DNA of 64,000 nucleotides from Talpa occidentalis. Its lineage: Eukaryota > Chordata > Mammalia > Eulipotyphla > Talpidae. The notes beneath the pieces are model-generated. The model was given only the letters and a program-made list of their open reading frames with translations, made no database searches and was not told where the DNA came from. The position numbers and the translations under genes are program-made. Shown in pieces: positions 1-11,447 of this stretch; positions within the stretch are counted from its first letter, which is position 1, and every line of letters starts with the position of its first letter. The stretch covers positions 18,837,641 to 18,901,640 of the forward strand of contig NW_023601433.1 of the NCBI RefSeq assembly GCF_014898055.3, read 5' to 3'.

Positions 1-779
1 CGCCAATTTCATGAGCTCTAATAAACATCTTTGTGTTTCACTTCATTTTCTTTTAATTTTTACTGAAGTTCCACTGGTTTCTACCATTATATAGTGATAG
101 GTTTTGCTGTACATTAAAAATTAACATTTGAATAAAAAGTTTCTATTCTTCACCATACAAGAACTCCTTTACCCAAATTCCTTTACCCAAATTCCTCAGC
201 CCCTTTTCCTGTTTCCCTCTGGCAAAGGATATTTGGTTCTTACAGACAAAGATGTTGTTTTTGGTTTGTTTTGTTTGTTCATTTGTTTTGTTTCTTTATC
301 ATCTATATAGGTGTGAAATTGTAACAGGGTGGTCCCCAGGAAAGGGGGTGGTTCCAGGTTTCCACCCCACCCAAGGGAGGGTGGAGCTGAGCAGGGAGAG
401 AAGAAGCTGCAGAGGAAACTGAAGAAGGAAGGAAGCAGGATGGAACCAGAAGGAGACCCGGAGGTGGCATGTGGAGCAGAGAGAGGCATGAAGAAACCAT
501 GCCTGCCTTTAGGTCGTGGACTGGATGATGCAGATGTGGGCGAGAGACCCGTGGGGAGGTGGCAATGGCAGTTTTTGTCTTGCTTTTGATAATTTACTCT
601 TTTCCTTCCAGAATTGTCTGGTGGTTTCTGATCCTTTTCTATGGGTCCCCACTGGAAGATGCTTTAGACCTATGGCAGGCTTTGGGGCCTTATTCTGGGC
701 CAATCCCTTTTGGATGGACTTTTACCCACGAGGGGTCTGGTAACTTTGGGTACTTTATTTAGAAACTATAGAGAAACAA

Positions 780-985
780 TTCGGCAGGGTGTGGGGTGTG
801 GTGGGGTGGGGGGTTGGGGGGATGGGGGTGAGGGGGTGGGGAGGGAGGGCCAGAGAGAGGAAGGACTGGATTCAAAATAAGGGGGGGTGCAATTGTATTG
901 GGATTATAACAAAAATGAAAATGCATGCATTGTGCAAAGATGAAAAATGATGTAAGAATTACATAAAATAAAATATTAAAAAAGA
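780..985 (+). mobile_element. LINE-1 3' UTR fragment with G-rich tract (copy A)
   Basis: A G-rich run (about 784-850) is followed by GAAAATGCATGCATTGTGC and a tail with AATAAAATATTAAAAAAG. It resembles the minus-strand L1 3' UTR at 8,300-8,450. Orientation is plus, opposite to the adjoining L1 coding remains. Confidence 0.7.
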
Positions 986-1139
986 ATCTGTAGTCTTTGC
1001 CTTTCCTGTATTGTTTCCTAATTGTATTGAAGTTCCTTCCCAGTAAAGTCTCATATGTTTTGTGTTGATGCAGCGCATGGCAGAACCTATTTAGAGCAGG
1101 TAGGTTTGTGGTGTCTGGGCTGCCCCTCTCCCTGCCCTG

Positions 1140-1273
1140 TAACAAAATCGTATGGTGCTTTTAGTATCCCTCTGACTTATTTTAGATAGCAAAATATATA
1201 TACTCTAGGTCAATCCATGTTGTTTCAAAGGGCAGGATTTCATCTTCTTATAGCTGAGTAGTCTCCCACTGTG

Positions 1274-1330
<57 letters not shown>

Positions 1331-2040
1331 CACATTTTTTTTATTTTATCATCTACCAGGGGGCTCTAAGTTTGTTTCTCTGTCTTGAGTGTTATGATAA
1401 TGTTATGATGAACATGGTATTCCATATATCTCTTTGAATTTAAATTTGTATATTTTTGTGGTAAAGCTTGACAACTAAAGAGAAGTCAGCTAGCTGGGTC
1501 ATGTGATATTATTTTCTTAAATTTCTTGAGGTATTGCCACACTATTTCCATGATTGCAACAATTTAAATCCGTAACAACAATCTACAAAGATTTTGCCTC
1601 TCCACAACTTTACCATCACTTGTTTCTTGTCTATTTTGATAATAACCCTCTTAACAGATAGGAGATGATCGCTCATTTTGCTTCTGATTTGCTTTCTTAA
1701 TAGGAGAGGAGGAACACGTGTTCATGGGCCTGCTGCCATCTCTGTCCTGTGGACAAGTCGCTCTGCAACATCTCTGTCCACTTTTTAATGGGGATATTTG
1801 TTCTTTTGTTGACGAGTTTAATGAGTTCTTTATAAAATTTCTATATTAAGCCCTTGTCTGACATATGTAAGTATTTTCTCCAAATCATTAGTTTTTTTAA
1901 TGGTGGTTTCTTTCACTCTATAGAAACTTTTTAGTTTAATATTGTCCCATTTGTTTATATTGGCTTTTGTTTCCTTTGACAATGTAATCCGATTGACAAA
2001 AGTCATCTCCAAGGCTGATTAAGGAACTCTGTCATTTTTG
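1140..2040 (-). mobile_element. LINE-1 3' fragment, minus (copy A)
   Basis: The minus strand encodes KWDNIKLKSFYRVKET and then the typical L1 3' stretch with AGCTATAAGAAGATGAAATC. A (GT)n(AT)n tract at 1,272-1,331 interrupts it. Confidence 0.75.
1272..1331. repeat. (GT)n(AT)n microsatellite (copy A)
   Basis: Alternating GT then AT. Copies B (29,077-29,128) and C (43,684-43,755, reverse complement) differ in the length of each part. Confidence 0.97.
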
Positions 2041-2054
2041 TTTTTCTGTGTATT

Positions 2055-2530
2055 TTGTGATTTGAGAACTTCTATCCATGTCTTTACTCCACTGTTGGTG
2101 GAAATGTAGACTGTTTCCTTTCCTAGAAAATTAGAACAGATATTTCTGAAAATACTAACAATAGTTCTACCTTATGATCCAGCAATCCCATTCTTAGATA
2201 TCTCTCTGAAGTATACAAAAACACTAATATGAAGGGATATGTGCACTCCTATGTTCACTGTAATGGTATTTTCAATACCAAAGTGATGGAAGCAACCTAA
2301 GGGTCCAACAACAGATGAGTTGGTTATGAAGATATGGCACACAACACACGAATACTACTCAGCTACTAAAAAACCCCTCCGGATTAAATCTTGCTATTTG
2401 CAATAATATTGATGGTACCAGAAGAGACTATGACTCACAGAATTAGTTAGAAGAAAGATAATACCAGGGAGAGTAAATGGTTTGCCCACAGATCCAAAAC
2501 TATAGCCTAATTTGAAAATAAACGAAAATC
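2055..2530 (+). mobile_element. LINE-1 3' fragment, plus (copy A)
   Basis: ACTCCACTGTTGGTGGAAAT and GATCCAGCAATCCCATTC are hallmark L1 3' sequences. The fragment is head-to-head with the neighbouring minus L1. Confidence 0.8.
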
Positions 2531-3034
2531 TCTTACTTAGACCAATTTTCCATCAACTACTTAAAAATTTATGGGCACAGAATGACCTACATCTATTTCA
2601 AACATAGTGTTTTTCTTTAGACTGTTATTTCATTGCAATCTGATTCCGTATGAAAACTTATAACGTAAAAAGTTAATGAAGGTCTCTTTATTAAAAGAAA
2701 TGGATAAAAGGGATCTGAAAAGCATTATCCTTCAGGACTATAATGTGAAACCCTGCCATTTGTTATTTTCCATTTTGTTATGATAAGAATGAAAGGTTAA
2801 ATATTTTCATATTAGTTTTTACTTTGACATTTACCAAAAAGACTCTTCATTTTCAGAGTCACTTAAAAACCAGAAAAACTGTTCATATCAACCATGTAGT
2901 ATATAGTCCTTACACATGCTTACCAATTAATTTAAATCTAAAAGTTGCCTGTGACATGATTCTTTGATCAGTAAAGACACATTAATTTTATATTAAATTC
3001 TATATGGCCAATACTGCAGTGAGAATTTATTGGG

Positions 3035-3285
3035 AAAGGGGCCTCGCTGGTGGCTTAGGGAGTCTCAGCTCTGTCACTGCTGTGGCCTGAGTTCAATTCC
3101 CCACGAGGGAGCTAAGCCACATAGGGTACAGCAGCCTTCTCCTGTCATGCCTGCTGCTCCCTTGAGCAATGTATTTCAGTACATCTGCCTGTTCTGCTCC
3201 CCAATCTCTCTGGTGAATCCTCTCAACCACTGCACCTCTGGGCTACACCCCAGTTCTTCTATGCTTAAAAAAATACATTGGAAAA
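3035..3285 (+). repeat. tRNA-derived SINE, decayed (copy A)
   Basis: GGGGCCTCGCTGGTGGCTTA head, CTGTTCTGCTCCCC body, AAAAAAATACATTGG tail. Mirrors in copies B and C. Confidence 0.88.
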
Positions 3286-3289
3286 AGGT

Positions 3290-5398
3290 GGCAGTCTTTG
3301 TTTGGAAAGTCTGCAAAGCAGATCAAGGAGAAAAGACTTTAATGAAAAACTATTTGAGAATAGTAGAGAGCAATATGATGAAGGGATAAACATGGTCACT
3401 CTAACTAAAGCATAAACTAACTGAATTATAAACATTTTGAGAATAAATCAATCAGCTAATTCTGTTACATTACATTCATTTATCAACACTTAATCGACTT
3501 GCTTCAGTGTATTTCTGATACATTGTCTAGTCCACAAATCACTATACAACAGAATACAACTTAAATATATGAAGGAAAACTCCATTATGGAAGTTTGTAG
3601 ATGGCTCACAGCTATTCCACGCAAACACAGTTTGGGGAACCTCCCCTCAGGAAACCACAGGAAACAGGTCTTGGGCCCAAAGTCTCTACACGGGTGGTGC
3701 CAAAATATGCCTCACGTGGGGCAGAGAAGTGTGCAGGCATGAGCCACAAATCCATGGTCCTCCTTGGAACCCGGGTCCAGGTTAGTTATTTAGGCTTGTG
3801 AAATAGGACTTGGGCCCTATTCCAAAATGTGCTGGGGATCAAAACCATGGCAATACAACCCTGCATTTCCATTACATTGTGAGTGCTCCTGCATCAGGAA
3901 ATAATCTCCTCTTTTCACCACCATAGAGGACACTTGATTTTCCTAGGGCTACAGGAATTAAGGAGTAATATTTTACTATTTCGTCTATTTCTTTCACTAC
4001 CACTATTCCCTATTGGAATGGCATTAAGCCAAATCAGACTGGAAAGGAAAGGAAAACAATGAAATAACTGCAGGGGACATAATTTGAGGAACATTTTCCA
4101 GGACATAATTTGAGGAAATTCAAGGACTTTCTATATTATTGATGCAGATGTTGGCTACATAGATCAACTGAGGAGCAAGCATTTTCTTACCCATGACTTA
4201 GATGTGGTATAAACGGAATTAGAAATTTCCTCCACATCTGAGGATTGGAAAGCTGATAGTATACCAGAGACTATAATTCAACTAAGAGGCCCACATAGTA
4301 AGACCTCCATAATGGATCATGGTTTTTAGCAGTTATGTAAGCAAAATACCCAAAAGCAATAATTAATATACATATGTGTGTTACACTAGTTTATAACACT
4401 GCATAAATTTTTGGAGTACAGCTTCACACCTATTAAAATGTGTAATTCCACACCACACACACCAACAGAGTTCTAATGAGCCTCCACTAACAGGCTTCCC
4501 CTAACACATGCCCCCTCTCCAGGATCAGGTCCTCCTGCCAATTTGTGTCTGCACAAGCATCGACTTCTCTTCTTCCGCACGCGCGCATGTGTGTGTGTGT
4601 GTGTGTGCCCTCACCCCAGTGAAAGGAGGACTCTGGTGAAGTTTTTCTTAGAGGTGACCCAAGAACCCCCATCTGTGACCCCAACACCTCTCCCAAGGAA
4701 ACAAGGAAAGTCTGAGAAACTGTCATCCAGGCAAACTGGTTGGGATTATTGGGCATAAAATGGCATTAGCAAAAACAAATTAAAGTATGGCGTTTAGTTA
4801 TTATGTCAACATTTCTGCATTAGTGGTAAAAAAAATCTGTACCCATGTAGGATGTTAACAAAAGGGAAATGGTGTGGGATAAACAAGACCTGTACTGCCT
4901 TCACAACTTTTTTGTAATTCGAACAGTATTCTTTAAATGTTATTTTTAAAAATACTCTCAATATTTAATAGGTTATAGATGGAAAGTTTTTTTTTTCTTT
5001 TCCAGTTTCCCAGGTATCACCGTCCAGGGAGTGGAGAGAAGGGTTCTGGGGAGAAAAGCTGGAAACCTCACACACAGGGCAGGCTCCGGAGTCTCCTCTC
5101 CCCTGAGCCCTGCTGCTCAGACTCCTCACAGAGCATCTCACCCCAGGATGCCGCGCTCCAGGACCCCCAACTCTGCCCACCTCAGCCCCCGCCATGTCCT
5201 GGAGGCTCCACCAGAATCCGGAACAGGCGGCAGCGCCCCCGTGTGGCCACAGGGCTGAGCACAGGAGCCCAGAGCCGCCCTTTCTCCTGCTCAGCCAGGC
5301 CCTCCCCAGGCTCCCTGGGCCCCCAGCGGCAGGACAGGGATCTGCACACAAGGGGGCGCCCAAGTCCAGTGTCAGGTCAGTGTCCTCCAATTTTCTTA
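3290..5398. other. Unrecognised sequence in the 5.4-kb unit (copy A)
   Basis: AT-rich to about 4,960, then GC-rich to the junction. A short (GT)n tract lies near 4,590-4,608. Open frames near the right end occur on both strands in all copies without a recognisable domain. Confidence 0.4.
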
Positions 5399-5794
5399 GT
5401 CCCAGTGCACCACGTCCCGGGCTTAGCAGTGGCTGAGCGCAGCGAGGATCTGCTGGAAGATGTGGCGCGCCTCCATCTCCCTCAGGTGCCCACACCTGCA
5501 CAGGTAGTCCTGCAGGTCGCCCCCCTGAGTGCGCTCCAGGACCAGCAGCACCTCATCCTCAGTGTCCACCACCTGGAAGAGCTGGAGAATGTTCGGGTGC
5601 CAAAGGACTTTAATGCAGGCCACCTCGCAGACCAGGAACCTCTGAGGCATGCCGGACTTGGGGATGACCTTTATGGCCACTTTCGTGCCCATTGGCAGGT
5701 GCCGCGCCTGCTTGACCTTGGTGTGGGTGCCCTCCCGCAGCTTGCCGAGCATCACATACTGTCTCAGGGCCATTCCCTGGGCAGACATGCACAT
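5399..5794 (-). pseudogene. SMOK-like kinase, truncated 5' half (duplicate)
   Basis: Near-identical duplicate of 63,191-63,586, at a constant offset of 57,792. It contains the ATG, the kinase N-lobe with VAIK, the helix-C glutamate and the QILAALSHC end. The same TAA stop (5,423-5,425) is present. It differs from the other copy at a few residues (for example Lys for Glu just before VAIK and Ile for Met after the helix-C Glu). The catalytic loop onward is missing because the copy A amplicon is joined here. It can encode at most a 123-residue N-lobe fragment. Similarity to the other copy continues upstream to about 6,205, the equivalent of the window end. Confidence 0.85.
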
Positions 5795-6480
5795 CGAGGC
5801 AGTGAGGGTGGACCCGCTCCTACACTCGCAGGTCCTGGCTGTCTAGAGCCCTCGGCACTAGCTCCGCTACCCGATTAACAAGTTCACTACTAGCCTAGAG
5901 CTAGTAGTACGTGAAAAGGATCCCCGAAACTAACTAAATGCTCCCCGCGCTGACTCCTCTACCAAAACAGTAAGGATGCTAACTTACCTCTACCAGAAAC
6001 ACTAACTATGCTAACCTAAGTAGGATACTGATACTAACTACGCACTCAAAAATGAAAACACACAACCAAAAAATTAACAAAGATAAATACTTAAAAATAT
6101 GAAAAAAACAATAACAAACTAACAACTCCAAATAACAAGAACACAGACAAACGAACAAACAATTACAAACTAACAAGTAAAATAAAAAAAAAAAAACAGA
6201 CAACAAAGGGAAATAAAAACACTCGCAAAAATAACAACACCAGGGAAAATGGGGGCAATAAAAAAAATTAAAAATAAAAACAAATAAAAAAATAAAATAA
6301 TAAAAGGAAAAAATAAGCAAATAATAAAACAAAGGAAAATAAAAAAAACAGAATTAAAAATAAAATAACTGAAAGAGCTAAAATAAATAACTGAATAAGA
6401 AATAACCAAAGCAAAAGCAATCCAATCCACCAACATGCCTCTCTCTCCCTTCGAGTCCACCGTCACGATCCCAACACTCC
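5795..6480 (-). other. A-rich leader region upstream of the SMOK-like 5' half
   Basis: The first 240 bases upstream of the ATG contain many short ACTAACTA-like runs. From about 6,050 to 6,420 the plus strand is strongly A-rich and G-poor (runs such as AACAAACTAACAA), so a minus-strand transcript would be U-rich. Open frames here on the minus strand are low-complexity Phe/Tyr/Ile strings and are not called. The same sequence lies at 63,587-64,000. Confidence 0.55.
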
Positions 6481-6620
6481 TCGCTCTACCTACACCGCCG
6501 CCGGCTGCGCGGGGTCTTAAGTAGGCTCCGCGGGTGACATCACAGAGCTCTCTGTGGCGTCAGAGCAGAGGCCACGCCCCAGGCAGAGGGCACCCTGGGG
6601 GCCATTCAGCCTTCACGGCA
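6480..6620 (-). promoter_or_regulatory. Candidate promoter upstream of the SMOK-like 5' half
   Basis: Read on the minus strand, two CRE-like octamers, TGACGCCA (6,555-6,562) and TGATGTCA (6,535-6,542), start 20 bases apart. They are followed by a TATA-like TACTTAAG (6,516-6,523) and GC-rich sequence. A GC-box-like CCACGCCCC (plus strand) lies near 6,573. The expected start of transcription would fall near 6,485, reading toward the kinase ATG at 5,794. CRE elements are common in spermatid promoters driven by CREM, which would suit the family. Activity is inference. Confidence 0.4.
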
Positions 6621-7110
6621 CAGCAACCGCCAAGAGGTGTGTGGACAGACTCCCTGGAGACTGGACTCCACCCCGTTCCAGAAGCCCGCGGGGCGCTGGC
6701 GAGGCCGTGTCCTCTGTCGCGAGCACCTGTCCCTGGTTTTGGCTTTTAGGGTCTCTCCGCACAATTCCCCTCAAGCCCTGATGCGTCTCACATGACACGA
6801 CACATTCACAGGCACAATAAACGACACCATGTTGGGAGCATGAGATGCGACAGAGTCCGCTCTTCACACCCCGACACTGAAAACTCTCTGGGACATGGTC
6901 CCCCCGTTTGGCCCACGAGCTGCGTGTGCCCCTCGGCGTTCTCGCTGGCCGGAGGCCGGGGCGGCTCCCAGGGCGGCAGAGGCTGTAAAGCGGGCCCTGG
7001 AGGGGGTGTCCGCCCCGCCCCCAGCGCTGTGGGGACACCCCCTGACCTGACTCAGCCGGGGCTGGGGGCAGCTGGGGCTGCTCAGCTCCCCCCGAGATTT
7101 CTGGCTTGGA
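6620..7110. other. GC- and CpG-rich stretch, no gene recognised
   Basis: GC-rich DNA with frequent CG dinucleotides continues upstream of the candidate promoter. Long open frames exist on both strands, as expected from base composition. None has a recognisable domain. Confidence 0.5.
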
Positions 7111-7380
7111 AATATCTGCGGCTGCAGCTCCTGTTGGCACAGCGGGTTGAGCGCAGCGCTGTGGAGCTGTCCGCACCTCTGCAGCGCTGGTTCGATTCCC
7201 GGCCCGCCAGGGAGGCGAGCAGACCTCTCCTTTCCCGCCCTCTGCGCCCCTCATCAGTCTATTTCATCAGTCTGCCTGTTCTGCTCCCCACTCTGTCTCT
7301 GGTGAATCCTCTCACCCTCACACCTCTGGCCTGTACCCCGGTAATTGTATAAATATATCTTTAAAAATAAAGACTGAAAA
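7105..7380 (+). repeat. tRNA-derived SINE
   Basis: Head (GCACAGCGGGTTGAGCGCAG, then GGTTCGATTCC, a B-box-like motif), body with CTGTTCTGCTCCCC and CTCTGGTGAATCCTCTCACC, and an A-rich tail after TCTTTAAAAATAAAG. Plus orientation. Confidence 0.9.
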
Positions 7381-8290
7381 AAAATCTGCTTCTTGCTTGA
7401 ACTCGGGGTCGGGGAGCAGAGGTTTGCAAAGGCCAGGTCCAGACGCTGTGGCCCTGCACCCCGCGGGGAACGGCCTGGCTTCTGGAAGTGGTGGGTTCGC
7501 GTGAGCATTGGGGTCCGCTGCTGCTCAGGCTGCAGGTTCACCCCGCCAGGCCAACCCTGATCACTCACACACAGCATCCGCTGAGGACCAGGTCTCCCCT
7601 GAGCAGCCTTGGGCGCGGCCAGAGCCCTGAGGCTCAGAGCCTGGGCTCAGGGGTCGGGCTCGGTGACCCCAGTGCCGCATGTCCCAGGCCTGGAGGGCGG
7701 AGGGTGTCATCCTCTCGGGGGACAGGACGCCCAGGGCAGGTTCCCTTGGTCCCGCCCCCCGGGGACCTGACCCAGCAGCGGCCAGGAGAGGCCATGCTGC
7801 TTCTCCTTAGACCGCGGCTGCTCCCGGCTGCCGCAAGAGAGAGGTCGCAGCCTCTCCCGTGTCGGGGGCGGACTCGCAGGCCTGTTCCCGTCTTTCTCCC
7901 CAACCTCCACGGCCGCCACGGGGGAGTCTGCGCTCTGTGGCCGCCTGTGTCCACACCCGCCTCAGCCTCAGGGGCTGCAAACCACATGGAGGCTCCGCAT
8001 CCTCTTGCCTCTGAGAACCCACAATGCCCCCACCAGCCTGGGATGCTGCATGTCACGGGCCAGGGCTGCGGCCCCGCACTGGTTCCTCCCCTTCCTTCAA
8101 CCTCCCCCACACCCAGGGAAGAGCGAGAGCATCAATCAGATCATCCGCTCGCTCGCTGGCCTCACGCTTTCCCGTGGCCCTGCTGGGCTTGACACTTTCC
8201 CCAAACCCCTTTGCACAGGCTTCCCTGCCCCGCTGGCCTCAGACCTGCCCCCACGAACCTCCCCTCCCTGTCCAGCCCTGCTACGTGAGC
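7381..8290. other. GC-rich unique sequence, no gene recognised
   Basis: GC-rich with many CG dinucleotides. Overlapping open frames of up to about 234 codons occur on both strands but show no domain, repeat or recognisable family signature. They are most simply composition-driven. Confidence 0.4.
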
Positions 8291-8299
8291 TGTCCTTCT

Positions 8300-8860
8300 T
8301 TTTCGTTTTTAATTTTATGTATTTTTGCTTCCTTTTTCATTTTTGCCAATGTATGCATTTTCACCTTGGTTATAGTCCCCGTACAATTCCCACCCCCTTG
8401 ACGATCCTACTTCCTCCTCCCCCGCAGTGTAGTGTGTCTCTGGCTTGTAGATGCTGTTGTTTATGATTTTTACTTTATTATATTTAATATTTTCCTGGTC
8501 CCTAATTTAGGTTTTCTAAACTCCTGCTATGAGTGAGACCATCCGGTATTTTTCTTTTTCTTTCTGGCTTATTTTGCCTGAGCATGATCCCTTCCAACTT
8601 CATCCATGTTGCTGCAAATTGCATGTGTTCATCTCTTTTGATTGCTGAGTCATATTCCATTGTGTATATGCACCACATCTTCTTGATCCTGTCATCTATT
8701 TTGGGATATTTGGGTGTCCTTCTTTCTGCCACATCCTGTTGCCACCTGAGGCATTTGCTCTTGTTTTTGCAGAATCCCCAGTCTGCACCTACCAGCTCTC
8801 TGACCTTGCTTTCCTCCAACCCACATGTCGCTTCTGACCACCTTTCAGGCAGGTGCTGCA
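8300..8860 (-). mobile_element. LINE-1 3' end (ORF2 C-terminus and 3' UTR)
   Basis: Minus-strand translation gives the familiar L1 ORF2 end with YTMEYDSAIKRDEHMQFAATW. The 3' UTR follows to about 8,300, recognisable by the GAAAATGCATACATTGGC stretch also seen in the amplicon's L1 3' UTR. Truncated at its 5' end. Confidence 0.85.
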
Positions 8861-9310
8861 CATTTCTTCTTGAATCACATCCTCTCCTCCCTTCACAGTG
8901 TCAACTGCACATAAATCATACTAACATGTTTTCAGAATTTCATGCTAGAATGGAATTTCCTCCTGTGTCTTGAGGTCCTGACACAGTTTTGCTTATGGGA
9001 AGAATGCTGTTGACTGACCCAAAGCAGTCCTAAAACAAGAACATTCTAAAGAACAGTACATTTTGAATGTTCCCTTGTCTTTTTACATGGGAACATTTTC
9101 TCACTCTCTATCAGGAAATAGATTCAGTTTGACTAAGGAAACTTTGTTTTAAGCAATATTTCAAAGTACTTCAAATGACAAATGTCACGTGTGATGTCAT
9201 AAAGGTTTACATCATCAGTCACATTGAGTTTTTTTGCTGTGTTTTAATCTGTTGGCTTAATTTTAGAAGTGCCTCACAGTCCAAATCAGTGTTAATACCT
9301 ATGTCTAAAC
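8861..9310. other. No gene recognised
   Basis: AT-rich intergenic sequence between two L1 fragments. No domain or repeat was recognised. Confidence 0.4.
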
Positions 9311-9600
9311 ATACAAGGAATGCAGATGGGGAAAGAAGTAAAACTATCACAATTTGCAGATAATACGATAATATACACTGAGAACCCTAAAAACTCCACA
9401 GAAAAACTACTCAAAATAATCAAACAGTTCAGTAAAGTGGCAATATTCCAAATCAACACACAAAAATCAGTAGCCTTACTATACACAATCAATCTGCAGA
9501 AGAATAAATCAAGAAAACCATCCCTTATGTAATTGAAACAAAAAAAAAATAAATACTTGGGAATGAACCTAATAAAAGAGGTGAAAGATCTATACAGGGC
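9311..9600 (+). mobile_element. LINE-1 ORF2 reverse transcriptase fragment
   Basis: Plus-strand frame from 9,320 has the RT core [17 protein letters not shown] followed by [14 protein letters not shown]. The catalytic FADD is FADN here, so the fragment is inactive. It is interrupted by a SINE at 9,597. Confidence 0.85.
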
Positions 9601-9870
9601 CTCTATTGTGGTGCAGGCAGTTGAGCACAGCGCTGTGAAGCTGTCCGCAGCTTCTGCAGTGCCTGTTTGATCCCTGCCGTCCTCGGAGCTACCCACATGA
9701 CACGGCAGACCTCTCCTGTCTCGACTGCTGCTCCCCTCAGTGGTATATTTCGTCAGTCTGCTTGTTCTGCTCCCCACTCTGTCTCTGGTGAATCCTCTCA
9801 CCCTCCCAAGTCTCTGGCCAGTACCCCAGTTCTTATCAGCATAAATAAATAAGTCTTTAAAAAAAAAAGA
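9597..9870 (+). repeat. tRNA-derived SINE
   Basis: GGGCCTCTATTGTGGTGCAG head, CTTGTTCTGCTCCCC body and TAAATAAATAAGTCTTTAAA tail. Inserted in the L1 fragment. Confidence 0.9.
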
Positions 9871-9884
9871 AAAAAATATTATTT

Positions 9885-11045
9885 AATTTGCTAGCATAGT
9901 CAGTCACAGTGCTCTCATGACCTTTGTATTTCTCTGCTAGCTGTAGTAATTTCCATTTTTGTCTAATTCTATTCATAAATTTTCTCTTGCTTCCATTGTT
10001 AGCCTAGCTAAAGATTTATCAGTGTTGTTTATTGAAGAAGTAACTCTTAGTTCATGGATCTTTGTTTTGGCTTTTTGACTTGTGTTTCATTTATTTCTGC
10101 TCCAATTTAAATAATTTCCCTTCTTTTATTTTAGTTATTCTTTGTTTTATTTCTCAAGTTGCTTGAGGTGTACTGTTTAATTATTTATTTGGGATTTATG
10201 TTACTTCTGGGTATAGGCCCCTTCTGCAATTCCCACTCAAATACTTTCTCCCTTACCCCATATGTTATTTTTGTTCAAGGAGTCAATAAAAAAATAATCT
10301 TTTAAAATGTAATTGAGTAAGATATGTTTCCACCAGTGTTAGTATTTTGTAAGGTCTCTGTGCCCTATATGCAGTCACCAAAGTGCACCCACTGCAAAAA
10401 CACCCGCAGTCTGCCCCCATAGCCATTGTGCTTTCTCCCGCGTCTCTCTCACCCCTCCCTATTCTTCTTCCCTTGGGGACCTCAGTTCTGTGATCAGGGG
10501 CAAGGATTACCTTTAAAGTTTGAGGTTCCTTTATTTGCTTTCTCTATAGTCCACGTACAAGTGATGCTACCTGGTATTGTCTTTTTCTAGTGACTTATTT
10601 CACTCCACATAATGCCTTTTAGTTCCATCCATGTTGCTATAAATGGGATGAGTTTATATTTTTTCATTGCTGAGTAGTATTCCATTGTGTATACACATCA
10701 CATATTCTTGATCCATTTATCTGATCGGGCACTTAAGTTGTCCCCACATCTTGGTTATTGTAAATAGTGCAGCAATAAACATGGGAGAGCAAGTTTCCTT
10801 TCAAATTAGTGTTTTTGTATTTCAGCAGTAGAAACCCAGGAGTAGGATTGCTGGGTCACGTGGCAGATCAACTTTTATTCTTTTGAGAAAACTCCATACT
10901 GTTTTCCATAGGAGCGACACCAGACTACCAACACCAACAGTGAAAAAGTGTTCTTTTGACTCCATATCTCCACCAACACTTGTTGCTTCTTGCTTTTTGA
11001 TATGTGTACCTTATGGATATTTTTTGTCAAAATTATGCACAAAGC
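9885..11045 (-). mobile_element. LINE-1 fragments, minus orientation
   Basis: 9,885-10,185 resembles the L1 ORF2 stretch that on this strand reads as T-rich with CATTTATTTCTGCTC. 10,195-11,045 is an L1 3' end with the typical GCTGAGTAGTATTCCATTGT and ATTGTAAATAGTGCAGCAAT. They may be one or two insertions. Confidence 0.75.
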
Positions 11046-11051
11046 GTTCTC

Positions 11052-11315
11052 TTATTTTTTAAGATTTATGTATTTATGCATACAAGAGCTGGGGTACAAG
11101 CCCAAGGTGTGGGTGGTGAGAGGATTCACCAGGGACAGAGTCAGGAGCAGAACAGGCAGTTTGAGTGAAATACACTGCTGAGGGGAGCAGCAGGCAAGAC
11201 AGGAGAGGTCTGTCGTGCCATGTGGGCAGCTCCCTGGCCAGGGATCTAACTCTGTGCTGCAAACAGCTTCATAATGCTGAGATTTAATCCTTTGTGCTGT
11301 GAGGGAAGGCCTCTT
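11052..11315 (-). repeat. tRNA-derived SINE
   Basis: AAGATTTATGTATTTATGC tail, GGGGAGCAGCAGGC body and AGGGAAGGCCTC head. Minus orientation. Confidence 0.85.
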
Positions 11316-11447
11316 ACCTGCAATTGTGAAGATGATTTTATTTTGATTGAACTTTTGTTTGCTGTAAAATCTTGATAGTTTCCCAGAGTGCCTTCCAAGT
11401 TGGTAGAGATGCCTAGAAAAGAATTAGGCCAAAAATTGAAACAGCAC

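Larger units (their letters stand above)
1..5402 (+). repeat. Segmental duplication unit, copy A
   Basis: This stretch matches 27,809-33,187 in the same orientation and 39,612-45,017 in reverse complement. The match is nearly base for base, with small indels and a variable dinucleotide tract. It holds L1 fragments in both orientations, one SINE and about 2 kb of unrecognised DNA. Homology to the other copies stops in the shared bases GTCC at 5,399-5,402, where kinase pseudogene sequence begins. The left edge is the window edge, so the unit may extend further. Confidence 0.95.

Noticed and set aside
4979..5878. 299-codon plus-strand open frame
   Set aside because: It runs across the amplicon/kinase breakpoint and becomes antisense of the kinase after 5,402. 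It is a chance chimera, and no other copy has it.
6613..7254. 213-codon minus-strand frame in GC-rich DNA
   Set aside because: It overlaps a SINE at one end and has no domain; composition explains it.
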